Source: JAGXFP01 sp039714535
GTDB lineage: Bacteria > Desulfobacterota > Desulfobulbia > Desulfobulbales > JAGXFP01
Length of the DNA: 64,000 nt
NCBI GenBank assembly: GCA_039714535.1
Contig: JBDLJC010000003.1
Location: forward strand, 1 to 64,000
Reading direction: 5' to 3'
Below the pieces are notes generated by a model that had not been told where the DNA came from, ran no database searches, and worked only from the letters and a program-made list of their open reading frames with translations. Position numbers and translations under genes: made by a program. Numbering within the stretch: the first letter of the stretch is position 1; the number at the start of each line of letters is the position of its first letter. Positions 43,330 through 53,114 of the stretch are shown one piece after another.

Positions 43330-43912
43330 GCTGTTTCTCATCTACATTGTTTCGATAAAAACATATCGCGGTATCGCCATACACCCGCCGATCACTCATC
43401 TGCAAACCATTGATCTCATCAGGCAATTCAATATCAGAGGCTTCCTCCGCAACCAGCAGACCATCTTTACTCAATAAATCAAATTTACCAAGATACCTAA
43501 GGATTTTCACGGAAATCCCCCGCCGATAAGGCGGATCAACGAAGATAAGATCGAAACCAGCAACTGGCATTATCTTCCGCAAAAAAGAAGGGCCTTTCAA
43601 CAGGTCACGTCTAAGAACGGTCGCCCGGTTTGAAAAGCCGCATATATCGAGGTTTTTTTTGACCAACCGGATTGCATCCGAGCTGGTATCGACAAAAACC
43701 GCCCTGCTGCCGCCACGGCTTAGCGCTTCAAGGCCCAACGCCCCGGTGCCGGCAAAAAGGTCGAGGGTGACAGCATCTGCGACGCTATCAGCCAGAATAT
43801 TATAAACAGCCTCACGGACACGATCCGAAGTCGGTCGTATGGCCGAGGTTCCGATGCTACGACCGGGTGTGAAAAGCCGCCGACCTCTAACTGTTCCTGA
43901 AATTATTCGCAA
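43322..43912 (-). CDS. rsmD: 16S rRNA (guanine966-N2)-methyltransferase
   Basis: A 196-aa SAM-dependent methyltransferase: 'MRIISGTVRGRRLFTPG' at the N-terminus, 'RPTSDRVREAVYNIL', the SAM motif DLFAGTGALGLEALSRG and the catalytic DPPY (FVDPPYRRG). It methylates G966 of 16S rRNA. It pairs with coaD by overlap, a common gene order in bacteria. Confidence 0.92.
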   Translation of the reverse strand: MRIISGTVRGRRLFTPGRSIGTSAIRPTSDRVREAVYNILADSVADAVTLDLFAGTGALGLEALSRGGSRAVFVDTSSDAIRLVKKNLDICGFSNRATVLRRDLLKGPSFLRKIMPVAGFDLIFVDPPYRRGISVKILRYLGKFDLLSKDGLLVAEEASDIELPDEINGLQMSDRRVYGDTAICFYRNNVDEKQHE

Positions 43913-43961
43913 ATCAATCTATTTATAACAATATTAAACTCTGTATCCGACAAATCTACGG

Positions 43962-43986
43962 AAAAAAGCCACCGCCTGTGGAGCTT
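43962..43986 (-). terminator. Candidate intrinsic terminator after asd
   Basis: On the minus strand CCAC and GTGG, flanked by AAG and CTT with a small bulge, form a short hairpin followed by TTTTTT (complement of 43961-43966). It lies between the asd stop and the rsmD start and probably ends the biosynthetic run. Confidence 0.5.
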
Positions 43987-44039
43987 GCCACTACAATTAT
44001 TTTGGGGCCTGAGATGGTTTCATCCAGCTCAGAACAGGG

Positions 44040-45068
44040 TTAGATATGTGATTTAATGAGTTCTTCTGCAATCTGAACCGCGTTGAGAGCAGCCCCTTTA
44101 AGGATATTATCGGCAACAACCCACAGGTTGATCCCATTTTCAATTGATTCATCTTCTCTGATCCGACCAACCAGAGTCTCGAATTTACCCGCACAGTCCA
44201 CTGCCATCGGGTAAGACAAGTTTGCGGGGTCATCAACCAGCTTGACTCCCGGTGCAGCTGCCATGAGTTTTTTAACCTCGGCCGCCGTCAGTTTCTTCTC
44301 GGTCTCAATATTAATTGATTCAGAATGACCATAGATCACCGGGACGCGCACGGCCGTGGCCGTTATTCCGATCGAGTCATCACCAAAGATCTTGCGGGTT
44401 TCATTAACCATCTTCATCTCTTCTTTGGTATAACCATTATCAAGAAAAGAATCGATATGGGGCAGACAATTGAATGATATCTGGTGAGGATAGACATTAT
44501 TGCTAGAGTCAGTGCCATTAACATAAGCGGCAACCTGTTCCTGGAGTTCGTCTATGGCCTTGGTCCCCGTGCCGGAAACAGCCTGGTACGTGGATACCAC
44601 TATCCTTTTTATTCGGGCCAGGTCATGAATCGGCTTCAAGGCCACCAGCATCTGAATCGTTGAGCAGTTGGGATTGGCGATGATGCCGCGTTTCTTGTAT
44701 TGAGCAATGGCCTGAGCATTAACTTCAGGAACCACCAGCGGTACCTCGGGATTCATCCTGAAACCACTGGAGTTATCAACCACTATTGCTCCCGCCGCCG
44801 CAGCGGCAGGACCAAATTCCAGTGAACGCTCAGCCCCGGCTGAAAAAAGCGCAACGTCAATGCTGTCAAACGCGTCCTTTGTCAGGAGCTGCACCGGAAT
44901 TTCTTCGCCTTTAAAGGTAAGCTTCTTACCAACCGAACGTTCCGATGCCAGCAATCTCAGTTCTTTGAGAGGGAAGTTTCTACGGGCAAGAACATCAAGC
45001 ATCGCCCCACCAACAGCCCCTGTGGCTCCGGCAATAGCAACATTAAATTTACGCTCAGACTGACTCAT
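44040..45068 (-). CDS. asd: Aspartate-semialdehyde dehydrogenase
   Basis: A 342-aa enzyme: 'NVAIAGATGAVGGAML' (NADP-binding), 'VVDNSSGFRM', the catalytic Cys in 'IANPNCSTIQMLVALKP', and 'VRVPVIYGHSESINIE' with the active-site His. It reduces aspartyl phosphate to aspartate semialdehyde for Lys, Met, Thr and peptidoglycan. It lies downstream of leuA in the same direction. Confidence 0.94.
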   Translation of the reverse strand: MSQSERKFNVAIAGATGAVGGAMLDVLARRNFPLKELRLLASERSVGKKLTFKGEEIPVQLLTKDAFDSIDVALFSAGAERSLEFGPAAAAAGAIVVDNSSGFRMNPEVPLVVPEVNAQAIAQYKKRGIIANPNCSTIQMLVALKPIHDLARIKRIVVSTYQAVSGTGTKAIDELQEQVAAYVNGTDSSNNVYPHQISFNCLPHIDSFLDNGYTKEEMKMVNETRKIFGDDSIGITATAVRVPVIYGHSESINIETEKKLTAAEVKKLMAAAPGVKLVDDPANLSYPMAVDCAGKFETLVGRIREDESIENGINLWVVADNILKGAALNAVQIAEELIKSHI

Positions 45069-45172
45069 TTAAAACTCCTTATTTACAGAGCACCAAAATC
45101 GTCTCTTAAGTATCTTTATGCAATTATGTAAACAAATTTAAAAGATCTAACTCTAATTACCAAACGGGCCTT

Positions 45173-46696
45173 TCAATTCCCCTTTTCCAGATAAATCAGT
45201 CGATTCAAGGCATTCAGGTAAGCCTTTGCCGCAGCAGTAATAATGTCCGGATCTGCTCCCTGGCCGATAACGACCCGCCCCTTATCTTCAACCCGGACCA
45301 TAACTTCACCTTGGGCATCGGTACCACCGGTTATGGAATTAACTGAGAAGAACAACAATTTACTCTTGGTCCCGGTAAGCTCGGCAATTGACCTGAAGGT
45401 TGCATCGATAGGACCAATACCGATGGCGGCCTTCTCGACTTCCTGGCCGTCAATTTCCAATCTTACGCCGGCGGTGGGCATCACCCTGCTGCCACTCATA
45501 ACTCCGAGAGTTTGCAGTGAATAAGCCTCAGGAATGCGCAAGACTTCATCCATCAGGATAGCTTCGAGATCTTCATCAAACATCTCCTTCTTAACATCGG
45601 CCAGTTCTTTGAACCGGTCAAAAACTCGGTTCAATTCTTCATCGGTGAGGTTGTAGCCCATTGAATCAATACGATCCTTCAAGGCGTGTCTGCCCGAATG
45701 TTTGCCCAGAACCAGATTGCCCTTCGAAAGCCCGATATCGAGCGGGTTCATGATTTCGTAAGTTGTGCGCTCCTTAAGCATGCCATCCTGATGGATGCCG
45801 GATTCATGGGCAAAGGCATTGGCGCCGACAATGGCCTTATTGGGCTGGACTGGCATACCCGTAATAGTGCTAACCAGACGACTGGCCGGATAAATATGCT
45901 CGGTAATAATATTGGTCTCCACCGTCATCTGATCGGCGCGAGTGCGAATGACCATGGCCAACTCTTCCATGGCCGTATTACCAGCCCTTTCCCCCAAACC
46001 GTTAAGGGTACACTCAACCTGGCGGGCGCCATTATTGATAGCAGCCAGGGAATTGGCCACCGCCAAACCCAGATCGTTGTGGCAATGGACACTGAGCACG
46101 GCCTTATCAATATTGGGAATATTCTCCATCAAGTAACGGATCTGGGTCCCGTGCTCTTCCGGCAAGGCGTATCCGGTAGTATCGGGGAAATTAAGGGTAG
46201 TAGCGCCAGCCTCAATAACCGCCGCAAAGACCTGACAGACAAAATCAAGGTCACTACGGGAACCATCTTCTGCGGAGAACTCCACATTGTGAGTGTAGGA
46301 AGCAGCATGTTTGACCGATTCGATAGCCCTGGCCAACACCTCTTCCCTGCTCATCTTGAGCTTATACTTCATATGAATTTCAGAGGTGGCCAGAAAAACA
46401 TGGATGCGCGGATTATCTCCGCCTTTCAAGGCCTCCCAGGCAACATCAATATCTTTCTTGTTACACCGGGCCAGGGCGGCTATCTGGGCGCCCTTGATGT
46501 TGTCGGCGATATTCTTGACGCAGTCGAAATCACCGGTCGAAGCGGCGGGGAAACCGGCCTCAATAACATCAACATTCAATTTGACCAGCTTTTGGGCCAG
46601 ACGAAACTTCTCCTGCAAGTTCATACTTGCCCCGGGTGACTGCTCACCGTCACGGAGGGTTGTATCAAATATAATTATCTTGTCTTTAGCAGACAT
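45173..46696 (-). CDS. leuA: 2-isopropylmalate synthase
   Basis: A 507-aa enzyme: DTTLRDGEQSPGASMN (residues ~10-25), 'VHCHNDLGLAVANSLAA', 'GNTAMEELAM' and a C-terminal regulatory domain (~390-507; 'GPIDATFRSIAELTG'), so it is the full-length, leucine-controlled type. It condenses acetyl-CoA with 2-oxoisovalerate, the first step of leucine synthesis. It follows pssA by 52 bp, an order (ilvBN-psd-pssA-leuA) seen in deltaproteobacteria. Confidence 0.95.
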   Translation of the reverse strand: MSAKDKIIIFDTTLRDGEQSPGASMNLQEKFRLAQKLVKLNVDVIEAGFPAASTGDFDCVKNIADNIKGAQIAALARCNKKDIDVAWEALKGGDNPRIHVFLATSEIHMKYKLKMSREEVLARAIESVKHAASYTHNVEFSAEDGSRSDLDFVCQVFAAVIEAGATTLNFPDTTGYALPEEHGTQIRYLMENIPNIDKAVLSVHCHNDLGLAVANSLAAINNGARQVECTLNGLGERAGNTAMEELAMVIRTRADQMTVETNIITEHIYPASRLVSTITGMPVQPNKAIVGANAFAHESGIHQDGMLKERTTYEIMNPLDIGLSKGNLVLGKHSGRHALKDRIDSMGYNLTDEELNRVFDRFKELADVKKEMFDEDLEAILMDEVLRIPEAYSLQTLGVMSGSRVMPTAGVRLEIDGQEVEKAAIGIGPIDATFRSIAELTGTKSKLLFFSVNSITGGTDAQGEVMVRVEDKGRVVIGQGADPDIITAAAKAYLNALNRLIYLEKGN

Positions 46697-46748
46697 TTTA
46701 AAATCTCCAGATCAACAACTGTATTAACTACGGGGAAACATCCTGGGC

Positions 46749-47531
46749 TTATTGGCGGGAAACTGGCTCCCCCTGTTTGCCAGCCTCTTCTTCCTTACGA
46801 CTCTTCATCAATAGTCGATATAGGGCGCCGAAGGGGCCGGAAAGAACATAGAAAAAAGCCATAGCGAATAGAGTTACTTCCGGTTGCGCTGCGATAACCA
46901 TAATCAGCAACACCATCGTCACCAAGACCTGGAACTTTCTGGGTTTAGACGTTTCGGGACTTTTAAAACTTAAATACTCAACGGAGCTAACCATCAGATA
47001 GGAGAGACCATAAACCAGGGCCAACATGGGCAAGCCCATTGAATCGGCGCTTATTCCGACAAAACCGCAAAAAAGAATAGTCGTGGCAACAGTTCCTGCC
47101 GCAGCAGGACAGGGTAAACCAGTAAAATCCTTGTTACTACTGGTATCCTGAATATTAAACCGGGCCAATCTCAAGGCGGTAGTCGCCACATAGAGGAACG
47201 CCGCCAACCAGCCATAACGACCGTAGTTAACCAGAGTCCATTGGTAGGCGATCAGGGCCGGCGCCACCCCGAAAGCAACCAGATCACAGAGAGAATCGTA
47301 TTCTTTACCGAAGAGACTGGTAGTACCGGTCATCCGGGCCACCCGCCCATCCAGACCATCAAATACTGCAGAAACAAGCAAAGCCACAGCCGCATGAATG
47401 AACAATCCGTTAATAGCGGAAATCATGGCATAGAAGCCGCTAAACAGGCTTATTGTGGTCAACATGCTGGGGATCAGACAAATAGTCCCCTTGGGACCAT
47501 CGCTCTTGATTGTACTCTTACTTTCTGCCAT
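46749..47531 (-). CDS. pssA: CDP-diacylglycerol-serine O-phosphatidyltransferase
   Basis: A ~260-aa membrane protein with six to eight helices and the CDP-alcohol phosphotransferase motif DGLDGRVARMTGTTSLFGKEYDSLCD (DGx2(D/G)xxAR-x8-G-x3-D-x3-D). It makes phosphatidylserine, which Psd turns into phosphatidylethanolamine; psd lies just upstream on the same strand (227-bp gap). I take the ATG at 47531 rather than the GTG at 47543; neither has an ideal ribosome site. Confidence 0.92.
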   Translation of the reverse strand: MAESKSTIKSDGPKGTICLIPSMLTTISLFSGFYAMISAINGLFIHAAVALLVSAVFDGLDGRVARMTGTTSLFGKEYDSLCDLVAFGVAPALIAYQWTLVNYGRYGWLAAFLYVATTALRLARFNIQDTSSNKDFTGLPCPAAAGTVATTILFCGFVGISADSMGLPMLALVYGLSYLMVSSVEYLSFKSPETSKPRKFQVLVTMVLLIMVIAAQPEVTLFAMAFFYVLSGPFGALYRLLMKSRKEEEAGKQGEPVSRQ

Positions 47532-47770
47532 GGCTAAAGACACCTCTAGGAAAACGAAAAAACCCAGTTAAACAAGGAATTAATTTAAATCATTTATCTG
47601 ATTTTATCAAATTAATCGAAAACTATTAAGCTGCAGGTATGGAACAAGCGAAAACATCGTCCGGTAACGGTTCAGCAACTCCCAGTCGAGTGGTGCAGAC
47701 AAGCCAGTTCTCGAAGTCTTCGCTTAACGGGAAGTGGGGCTGTAACCGTCACACAAATTGTGGTATTTAT

Positions 47771-48415
47771 TCAGGAGAGATAACCGAGAATGGTCTCACC
47801 AGCACGAACCTTTTGGCCCTTGGCGACTTCTAGCTGGGTTTGGAGCGGCAAGTAAAGATCAACCCGGGAACCGAACCTAATCAAGCCGAAACGTTCCCCC
47901 TTATTCAACTCATCACCGCGAACGGCCCAGCAGACGATGCGTCTGGCAATCAGACCGGCGATCTGGACAAATGCCATTTTCTTGCCATCACCGGTCTCAA
48001 GCACAACCGCACATGATTCATTACCAAGGGAACTCTTCTCGGTATTCGCAGAATAAAAGGTCCCGGGCGTATAAATTACCTTGCGGACCTTGCCAGGAAA
48101 GGGCACGCGGTTGACATGGACGTTGAAGACATTCATAAAGATACTGATCTTGTAGACATGCTCTTTAACATATCTTTCATCGAAAACCTTTTCGATCAGA
48201 ATCACCTTGCCGTCGGCGGGTGAGATCAAAGCATCTTCATCATCACAACCAATCCTTTCCGGATCACGAAAAAAATAGAGGACGAAAGCAGTAAGGGTCA
48301 AGGCTGCAAAAGATAGCAAAGAATAATGCAAAACAGCTAAAACCAGAGAAAGCAAGGCCGCAAAAGCTATAAAGGGTATTCCCTCTTTGGCAACCGGCAC
48401 TGTTGGCTTTTTCAT
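47771..48415 (-). CDS. psd: Phosphatidylserine decarboxylase proenzyme
   Basis: A 214-aa protein of the short (class II, archaeal-type) Psd: two N-terminal hydrophobic helices (residues ~14-45), 'FFRDPERIGCDDEDALISPADGKV', 'FMNVFNVHVNRVPF' and, near the end, the self-cleavage site RFGSRVDLYLP (Gly-Ser), which yields the pyruvoyl group. It works with PssA to make phosphatidylethanolamine. Confidence 0.92.
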   Translation of the reverse strand: MKKPTVPVAKEGIPFIAFAALLSLVLAVLHYSLLSFAALTLTAFVLYFFRDPERIGCDDEDALISPADGKVILIEKVFDERYVKEHVYKISIFMNVFNVHVNRVPFPGKVRKVIYTPGTFYSANTEKSSLGNESCAVVLETGDGKKMAFVQIAGLIARRIVCWAVRGDELNKGERFGLIRFGSRVDLYLPLQTQLEVAKGQKVRAGETILGYLS

Positions 48416-48459
48416 TCGACTGAATTTCTCTCAATTTTATTATTATGTATAAATAAAAC

Positions 48460-48510
48460 AAACGTGATTAGCGCCCTTAAAAAAACAAAGTCGGGACGAA
48501 GATCACGTTT
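48460..48510. repeat. 9-bp inverted repeat between ilvN and psd
   Basis: AAACGTGAT (48460-48468) and ATCACGTTT (48502-48510) are perfect inverted copies with a 33-nt interior, located where many deltaproteobacteria have ilvC. On the minus strand it is followed by TGTTTTATTTAT. It could be a weak terminator/attenuator or mark the scar of a lost gene. Confidence 0.4.
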
Positions 48511-48531
48511 AATTTCCCAGGCGAACAGAAA

Positions 48532-49017
48532 CTACAAATTCTTTTTCGCTCTGGCCATGGCGATGACGCCAGTCTTGACTATCTCTTGAATACCGATGGG
48601 CTTCAGGATGTCGATAACCGCCTGGATCTTCTCTTCATTACCGGTAATCTCTATCGCGTAGCTTTTGGGGCTCACATCTACTACTTTGCCGCGAAAGATG
48701 TCAATTACCCTTAAGACCTCTGCTCTGGTGCCCGCTTCTGCCTTGACCCTGATCAAAGCCATTTCCCTTTCGACATACTCGGTTTCGGCCATATCAGTGA
48801 CTTTAATTACATCAATCAGCTTATGGAGTTGTTTGGTAATCTGTTCAATTATCTGATCATCTCCGTAAGAGACCAAAGTCATGCACGAGACATTAGGATC
48901 AAGAGTCTTGTTAACGCAGAGACTTTCAATATTATAACCCCGGCCGCTAAAGAGACCTGTTACCCGGGAAAGGACCCCTGGTTTATTTTGCAGCAAAACT
49001 GAAATTGTATGTTTCAT
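48532..49017 (-). CDS. ilvN: Acetolactate synthase small (regulatory) subunit
   Basis: A 161-aa protein with an N-terminal ACT domain (TISVLLQNKPGVLSRVTGLFSGRGYNIESL, residues ~4-33) and the C-terminal IlvN domain. It binds the IlvB catalytic subunit and gives feedback inhibition by branched-chain amino acids. It lies 187 bp after ilvB. Confidence 0.94.
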   Translation of the reverse strand: MKHTISVLLQNKPGVLSRVTGLFSGRGYNIESLCVNKTLDPNVSCMTLVSYGDDQIIEQITKQLHKLIDVIKVTDMAETEYVEREMALIRVKAEAGTRAEVLRVIDIFRGKVVDVSPKSYAIEITGNEEKIQAVIDILKPIGIQEIVKTGVIAMARAKKNL

Positions 49018-49204
49018 CGATTTACCCTAAAATTTATCTTCATTAAATTTTGTCGGTCTCATAAAAAGCCACGAGACGGACGGACAGTGCCACCTAACTT
49101 ACTGATTTAACGTTGGCCAAGTTGGTCGATTTAGACTTTTACAAAGCCATCAATTTTCGACCCGTGAATAGCCCAGATCGAGTCGAAACAATTAAAATAT
49201 CAAA

Positions 49205-50905
49205 TTAAACCAGCAGCATCTCCGTAGTAGCCTTACCAGCCGGAACCATGGGATAAACCCCCTCTTCCCTGGAGATCACGAAGTCCATTATCACGGTGTT
49301 ATCAGTGGCAAGGGCCTCTTTGATAACCGCTTCTACTTCACTGGTTTTGGTAGCCCTCAGGCCCACGGCGCCGTACGCCTCTGCCAGTTTGACGAAATCA
49401 GGCGCAGTATCCAGGACAGTGTTCGAATAACGTTTATCATAAAAAAGTTCCTGCCATTGGCGAACCATGCCCAGGTAATTGTTGTTCAAGATGGCGATCT
49501 TGACCGGACAATTATATTGCCGGGCCGTAGCCAGTTCCTGAATGTTCATCTGAATACTGCCATCACCGGCAATATCGATTACGGTCCGCTCCGGAGCCGC
49601 CATCTGGGCCCCAATTGCAGCGGGGAAACCATAGCCCATAACCCCCAGTCCGCCGGAGGTCATAAAGGTCCGCGGGTCATTGAAATGATAAAATTGCGCG
49701 GCCCACATCTGATTCTGGCCAACTTCGGTGGTGATGATCGCATCACCGCCGGTAAGTTCATGCAGTTTCTCAACAACGAATTGCGGCTTGATAGTGTCGC
49801 CCTCATCGGTGTAACCAAGAGGATGTTTGCTCTTCCACTCGCGAATTTTATTAAGCCAAGGCTCATGCTTTTTGGCAGTCTCGTCAGCATTATAATCCTT
49901 GGCATTGGCAAACCAGCTATTCATTGCCCCGACAGCATGTTTACAATCGGCGACAATCGGGATATCAACCTTGATGTTCTTGCTGATTGAAGTCGGGTCA
50001 ATGTCAATATGAACAATCTTGGCCTTCGGCGCAAAGGCATCGAGCCTGCCGGTAACCCGATCATCAAATCGAGCCCCGATGGCAATCAACATATCGCATT
50101 CACTAACCGCCATATTGGCAAAATAGGTACCATGCATACCCAGCATGCCCATGGACAGATCATCGGTTCCCGGAAAACCGCCAAGCCCCATCAGAGTCAT
50201 GGTGACCGGTGCGGATAACTTCTTGGCCAGCTCGGTAACTTCCTTATTGGCATTTGAGGCAATAACTCCACCGCCGATATAGATAACAGGTCGCTTGGCC
50301 TTGAGAATCGCCTTGCAGGTTTTCTCGATCTGACCGGGATGAGGCTCATAGGTCGGTCGATAGGTCCTCATCTTAACCGGTTTCATCTCGGTAAAATTAA
50401 CCATGGCGGCCATAACATCTTTAGGCAGATCTATTAAAACCGGGCCCGGCCGACCAGTCCGAGCGATATGAAAAGCTTCTCTAATAGTAGCAACCAGTTC
50501 TTTAGGATCGGTGACCAGATAATTATGTTTGGTACAAGGTCTGGTTATACCGACAATATCAACCTCCTGAAAGGCATCATTGCCGATCAGGGCAGTCGGA
50601 ACCTGGCCGGTAAAAACTACCATGGGGATTGAATCCAGATAAGCCGAGGCGATACCGGTGACGGTGTTAGTGGCGCCGGGTCCAGAAGTCGCCAGAGCGA
50701 CACCCACGTCACCGACAACCCTGGCGTAGGCATCAGCGGCATGGACGGCAGCCTGCTCATGCCGAACCAGAACGTGGGTCAGGTCTTTGTTTTTCATTAT
50801 CTCATCGAAGATATCGATAACAGCCCCTCCGGGGAACCCGAAGATAACGTCAACGTTCTGTTCCTTCAGGCATTTCATTAAAGCCTGAGCGCCTGTAACT
50901 TTCAT
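49205..50905 (-). CDS. ilvB: Acetolactate synthase large subunit
   Basis: A 566-aa thiamine-diphosphate enzyme: 'GFPGGAVIDIFDEI' and the catalytic Glu in 'HEQAAVHAADAYAR', a central FAD-binding domain, and the ThDP motif 'GDGSIQMNIQELATARQYNCPVKIAILNNN' near residue 450. It makes acetolactate or acetohydroxybutyrate. ATG 50905 is better spaced from AGGAAA than ATG 50911, two codons upstream. The 261-bp gap in front holds no clear leader peptide or T-box that I can see. Confidence 0.95.
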   Translation of the reverse strand: MKVTGAQALMKCLKEQNVDVIFGFPGGAVIDIFDEIMKNKDLTHVLVRHEQAAVHAADAYARVVGDVGVALATSGPGATNTVTGIASAYLDSIPMVVFTGQVPTALIGNDAFQEVDIVGITRPCTKHNYLVTDPKELVATIREAFHIARTGRPGPVLIDLPKDVMAAMVNFTEMKPVKMRTYRPTYEPHPGQIEKTCKAILKAKRPVIYIGGGVIASNANKEVTELAKKLSAPVTMTLMGLGGFPGTDDLSMGMLGMHGTYFANMAVSECDMLIAIGARFDDRVTGRLDAFAPKAKIVHIDIDPTSISKNIKVDIPIVADCKHAVGAMNSWFANAKDYNADETAKKHEPWLNKIREWKSKHPLGYTDEGDTIKPQFVVEKLHELTGGDAIITTEVGQNQMWAAQFYHFNDPRTFMTSGGLGVMGYGFPAAIGAQMAAPERTVIDIAGDGSIQMNIQELATARQYNCPVKIAILNNNYLGMVRQWQELFYDKRYSNTVLDTAPDFVKLAEAYGAVGLRATKTSEVEAVIKEALATDNTVIMDFVISREEGVYPMVPAGKATTEMLLV

Positions 50906-51172
50906 ATTCATTTTCCTGTTTTTTTAGGTTTTAAAAATAACTGTTGTTGAACCGTAGAAGGCAAAACAAAAGAGTTTATAACATAATCAAGCGAACTCCG
51001 TTCTCATGAAAAACAGCAGAAACGGGATGAGTACTTTATCAGATTCTTTTCAAAAAACACGAAAACAATCTGTAAGGTACTAAATATTTAAGCGAACATT
51101 AAAATCTAATTGTTTACCAAAAAAGCGCAACGTGAAAAAGCCTCGCTGCTAAAAAAAATGGCGTGGATTTTT

Positions 51173-52030
51173 TTATTTATCTACAAAGGAATCAGACAAC
51201 GATGAATCCGGCAATATCCCGGCCTGGCGGCCACGGTTAAAAAAGACCTCAACGGCACGGCGCCCTTCCCTCCCTAAATCGACGGAAAAATCGTTAACGT
51301 AAAGACCGATATGCTCGCGACTCACCTGCTCGTCCATCTCCTGGGCATGCAAACTAATGTATTCTCTGGACGCATTCTGATCTTTAAAAGCACGTTGCAC
51401 ACTTTCCCTGATGCCCTTTTCAAGCAAAGCGATCAGGTTGCTGCCCAAGGAGCGGCGGGCCACAATGCCGCCAAGGGGAATCGGGCAACCGCTGGTCTCT
51501 TCCCACCATTCCCCCAAATCCTGATGGACGACAAAACCTTCCTTCTGATAGGTAAAACGACTCTCGTGAATTATCACCCCGGCATCGACCTCACCTCTGG
51601 CAAGAGCTGGCATGATCTCGTCAAAATTCATATAGACAAGATTTTTACAACGTGGTTCATAGAGCCTGAGCAGCATTGCCGCAGTAGTCAGACGGCCGGG
51701 GATGGCGATACGCAGATCAGGAATCAGGTCTCTGGCTATTGTCTTATTTGTGATCAACAACGGCCCGCAACCTCGACCCAAAGCACTACCAGCTCCCAAT
51801 AACACATAATCGTCAAGGACATGGCCAAGGGCATGAAATGAAAGCTTGGTCACGTCAAGCCGACTCTGCATCGCCCATTCATTCAATGTTTCAACATCAG
51901 CCAGAATCGGCGGAGCCAGATCAAGGCCAAGTTCAGTAGCCAGACCATGAACCAGAGCATGAAAGATAAATGTGTCGTTGGGACAGGGGGAAAAGCCAAG
52001 AGTGAGGGGAGTACCAGTATGATCAACCAC
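51173..52030 (-). CDS. mqnD: 1,4-dihydroxy-6-naphthoate synthase
   Basis: A 285-aa periplasmic-binding-protein-like enzyme: 'LTLGFSPCPNDTFIFHALVHG' at the N-terminus is the MqnD signature, 'DVTKLSFHALGHVLDDYVLLGAGSALGRGCGPLL' follows, and 'VDAGVIIHESRFTY' includes the conserved His. It makes dihydroxynaphthoate in the futalosine route to menaquinone. I chose the GTG at 52030 because GGAGGG precedes it by 8 nt and it overlaps the mqnB stop; the open frame extends to 52135, inside mqnB. Confidence 0.92.
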   Translation of the reverse strand: MVDHTGTPLTLGFSPCPNDTFIFHALVHGLATELGLDLAPPILADVETLNEWAMQSRLDVTKLSFHALGHVLDDYVLLGAGSALGRGCGPLLITNKTIARDLIPDLRIAIPGRLTTAAMLLRLYEPRCKNLVYMNFDEIMPALARGEVDAGVIIHESRFTYQKEGFVVHQDLGEWWEETSGCPIPLGGIVARRSLGSNLIALLEKGIRESVQRAFKDQNASREYISLHAQEMDEQVSREHIGLYVNDFSVDLGREGRRAVEVFFNRGRQAGILPDSSLSDSFVDK

Positions 52031-52676
52031 CAGCAAGTCCCTCCAAAACTGCTTGCACAGCGCGAGTGCATCCCGTAACAGCCTCTTTGACCTGCCACTG
52101 TTGGTCGCTACGATCAACCACCATATTGCTGACACATCGAAGCTCTAGACAAGGTAGTGAAAACTGGCTGCAAACTCTGGCCACGGCTGCGCCTTCCATG
52201 TTCTCACAAATTGCCTGATATTTTTCCTGCAGATATCTGCTTCGGGAAATAGTGCCACTGGCTGCAGATACCGAAACAAAATTACCGCGATAACATTCAA
52301 AGCCGGCATCAGACAAGCATTTGGCGGCATCGCTTAACAGTTGCTGGTTCAAATCAAATTTGAGGGGTGGGGAAAAAGAGTGATCCAGTTCATCGATCCG
52401 TCCAGCCATGCAGATGCCAATATCGCCAAAAGCCTCTTTTTCAGCAAGACAGATTGCAAGGGGGGGGATACCGGCATCAGGATAAGCACCGGCCAGCCCG
52501 ACATTGATCACTGCCGAAATATGCTTAAGTTCAACACGGACGAGATATTCGGTCAAATTTATAGCCGCTTCGACCGGCCCTACTCCCGACAATAAAAAAT
52601 CAACCCCAGCCGAATCAGGAAAGAGATCCGTGATCGGCTCCAGTTCCATCCGGGTTGAGGCAACAACTAGATACAT
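52023..52676 (-). CDS. mqnB: Futalosine hydrolase
   Basis: A 217-aa nucleoside-phosphorylase-fold protein: 'FLLSGVGPVEAAINLTEYL', 'INVGLAGAYPDAGIPPLAIC', and the catalytic-type 'ENMEGAAVARVCSQFSLPCLELRCVSN'. It splits futalosine (or its dehypoxanthine partner reaction) in the alternative menaquinone pathway. It overlaps mqnD by 8 bases, and the pairing confirms the function. Confidence 0.9.
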   Translation of the reverse strand: MYLVVASTRMELEPITDLFPDSAGVDFLLSGVGPVEAAINLTEYLVRVELKHISAVINVGLAGAYPDAGIPPLAICLAEKEAFGDIGICMAGRIDELDHSFSPPLKFDLNQQLLSDAAKCLSDAGFECYRGNFVSVSAASGTISRSRYLQEKYQAICENMEGAAVARVCSQFSLPCLELRCVSNMVVDRSDQQWQVKEAVTGCTRAVQAVLEGLAGG

Positions 52677-52712
52677 CGACCGATCACCAAAGTGGACTGA
52701 ATAGATAAATGC

Positions 52713-53096
52713 TTAAGCGATAGGTGGCGGGTTATCCGCATTATAGATCTGCTTAATCCCATTCTCTGGATTAAGTACAACTATCTGGGGATGATAGCCC
52801 GAAAGTTCTTCAGCCGAAAATATGGCGTAACTGGCGATAATAATGAGATCTCCAATCATACCCTTACGAGCAGCAGCGCCATTCAAGGCTATAGTTCCTG
52901 AACCAGCAGGACCTTCGATTACGTAGGTATCAAATCTCTCGCCATTATTGATATTATAAACTTTTACTTTTTCAAAAGGGATAAGACCTGCTTCCTTCAT
53001 CAACTCACAGTCAACGGTGAGACTACCTTCATAATTAAGATTGGAATCGGTTATGGTAGCTCGGTGTATCTTACATTTCAACATCGTTTGCAACAT
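52713..53096 (-). CDS. panD: Aspartate 1-decarboxylase proenzyme
   Basis: A 127-aa protein with the self-processing site Gly-Ser in NYEGSLTVD (around residues 21-29), 'KIHRATITDSNLNY' before it and 'GAAARKGMIGDLIIIASYA' with the C-terminal core. Cleavage makes the pyruvoyl Ser. It forms beta-alanine from aspartate for pantothenate. It lies 18 bp after panC. Confidence 0.95.
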   Translation of the reverse strand: MLQTMLKCKIHRATITDSNLNYEGSLTVDCELMKEAGLIPFEKVKVYNINNGERFDTYVIEGPAGSGTIALNGAAARKGMIGDLIIIASYAIFSAEELSGYHPQIVVLNPENGIKQIYNADNPPPIA

Positions 53097-53114
53097 TCAA
53101 ATCACCTTGTTTCT

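Noticed and set aside
45686..46639. Long plus-strand open frame of 317 codons inside leuA
   Set aside because: It is antisense to strongly conserved leuA motifs and has no family resemblance.
50912..51172. Possible leader peptide or T-box ahead of ilvB
   Set aside because: No run of Ile/Leu/Val codons after a ribosome site and no T-box signature could be found; only AT-rich sequence with T-runs.
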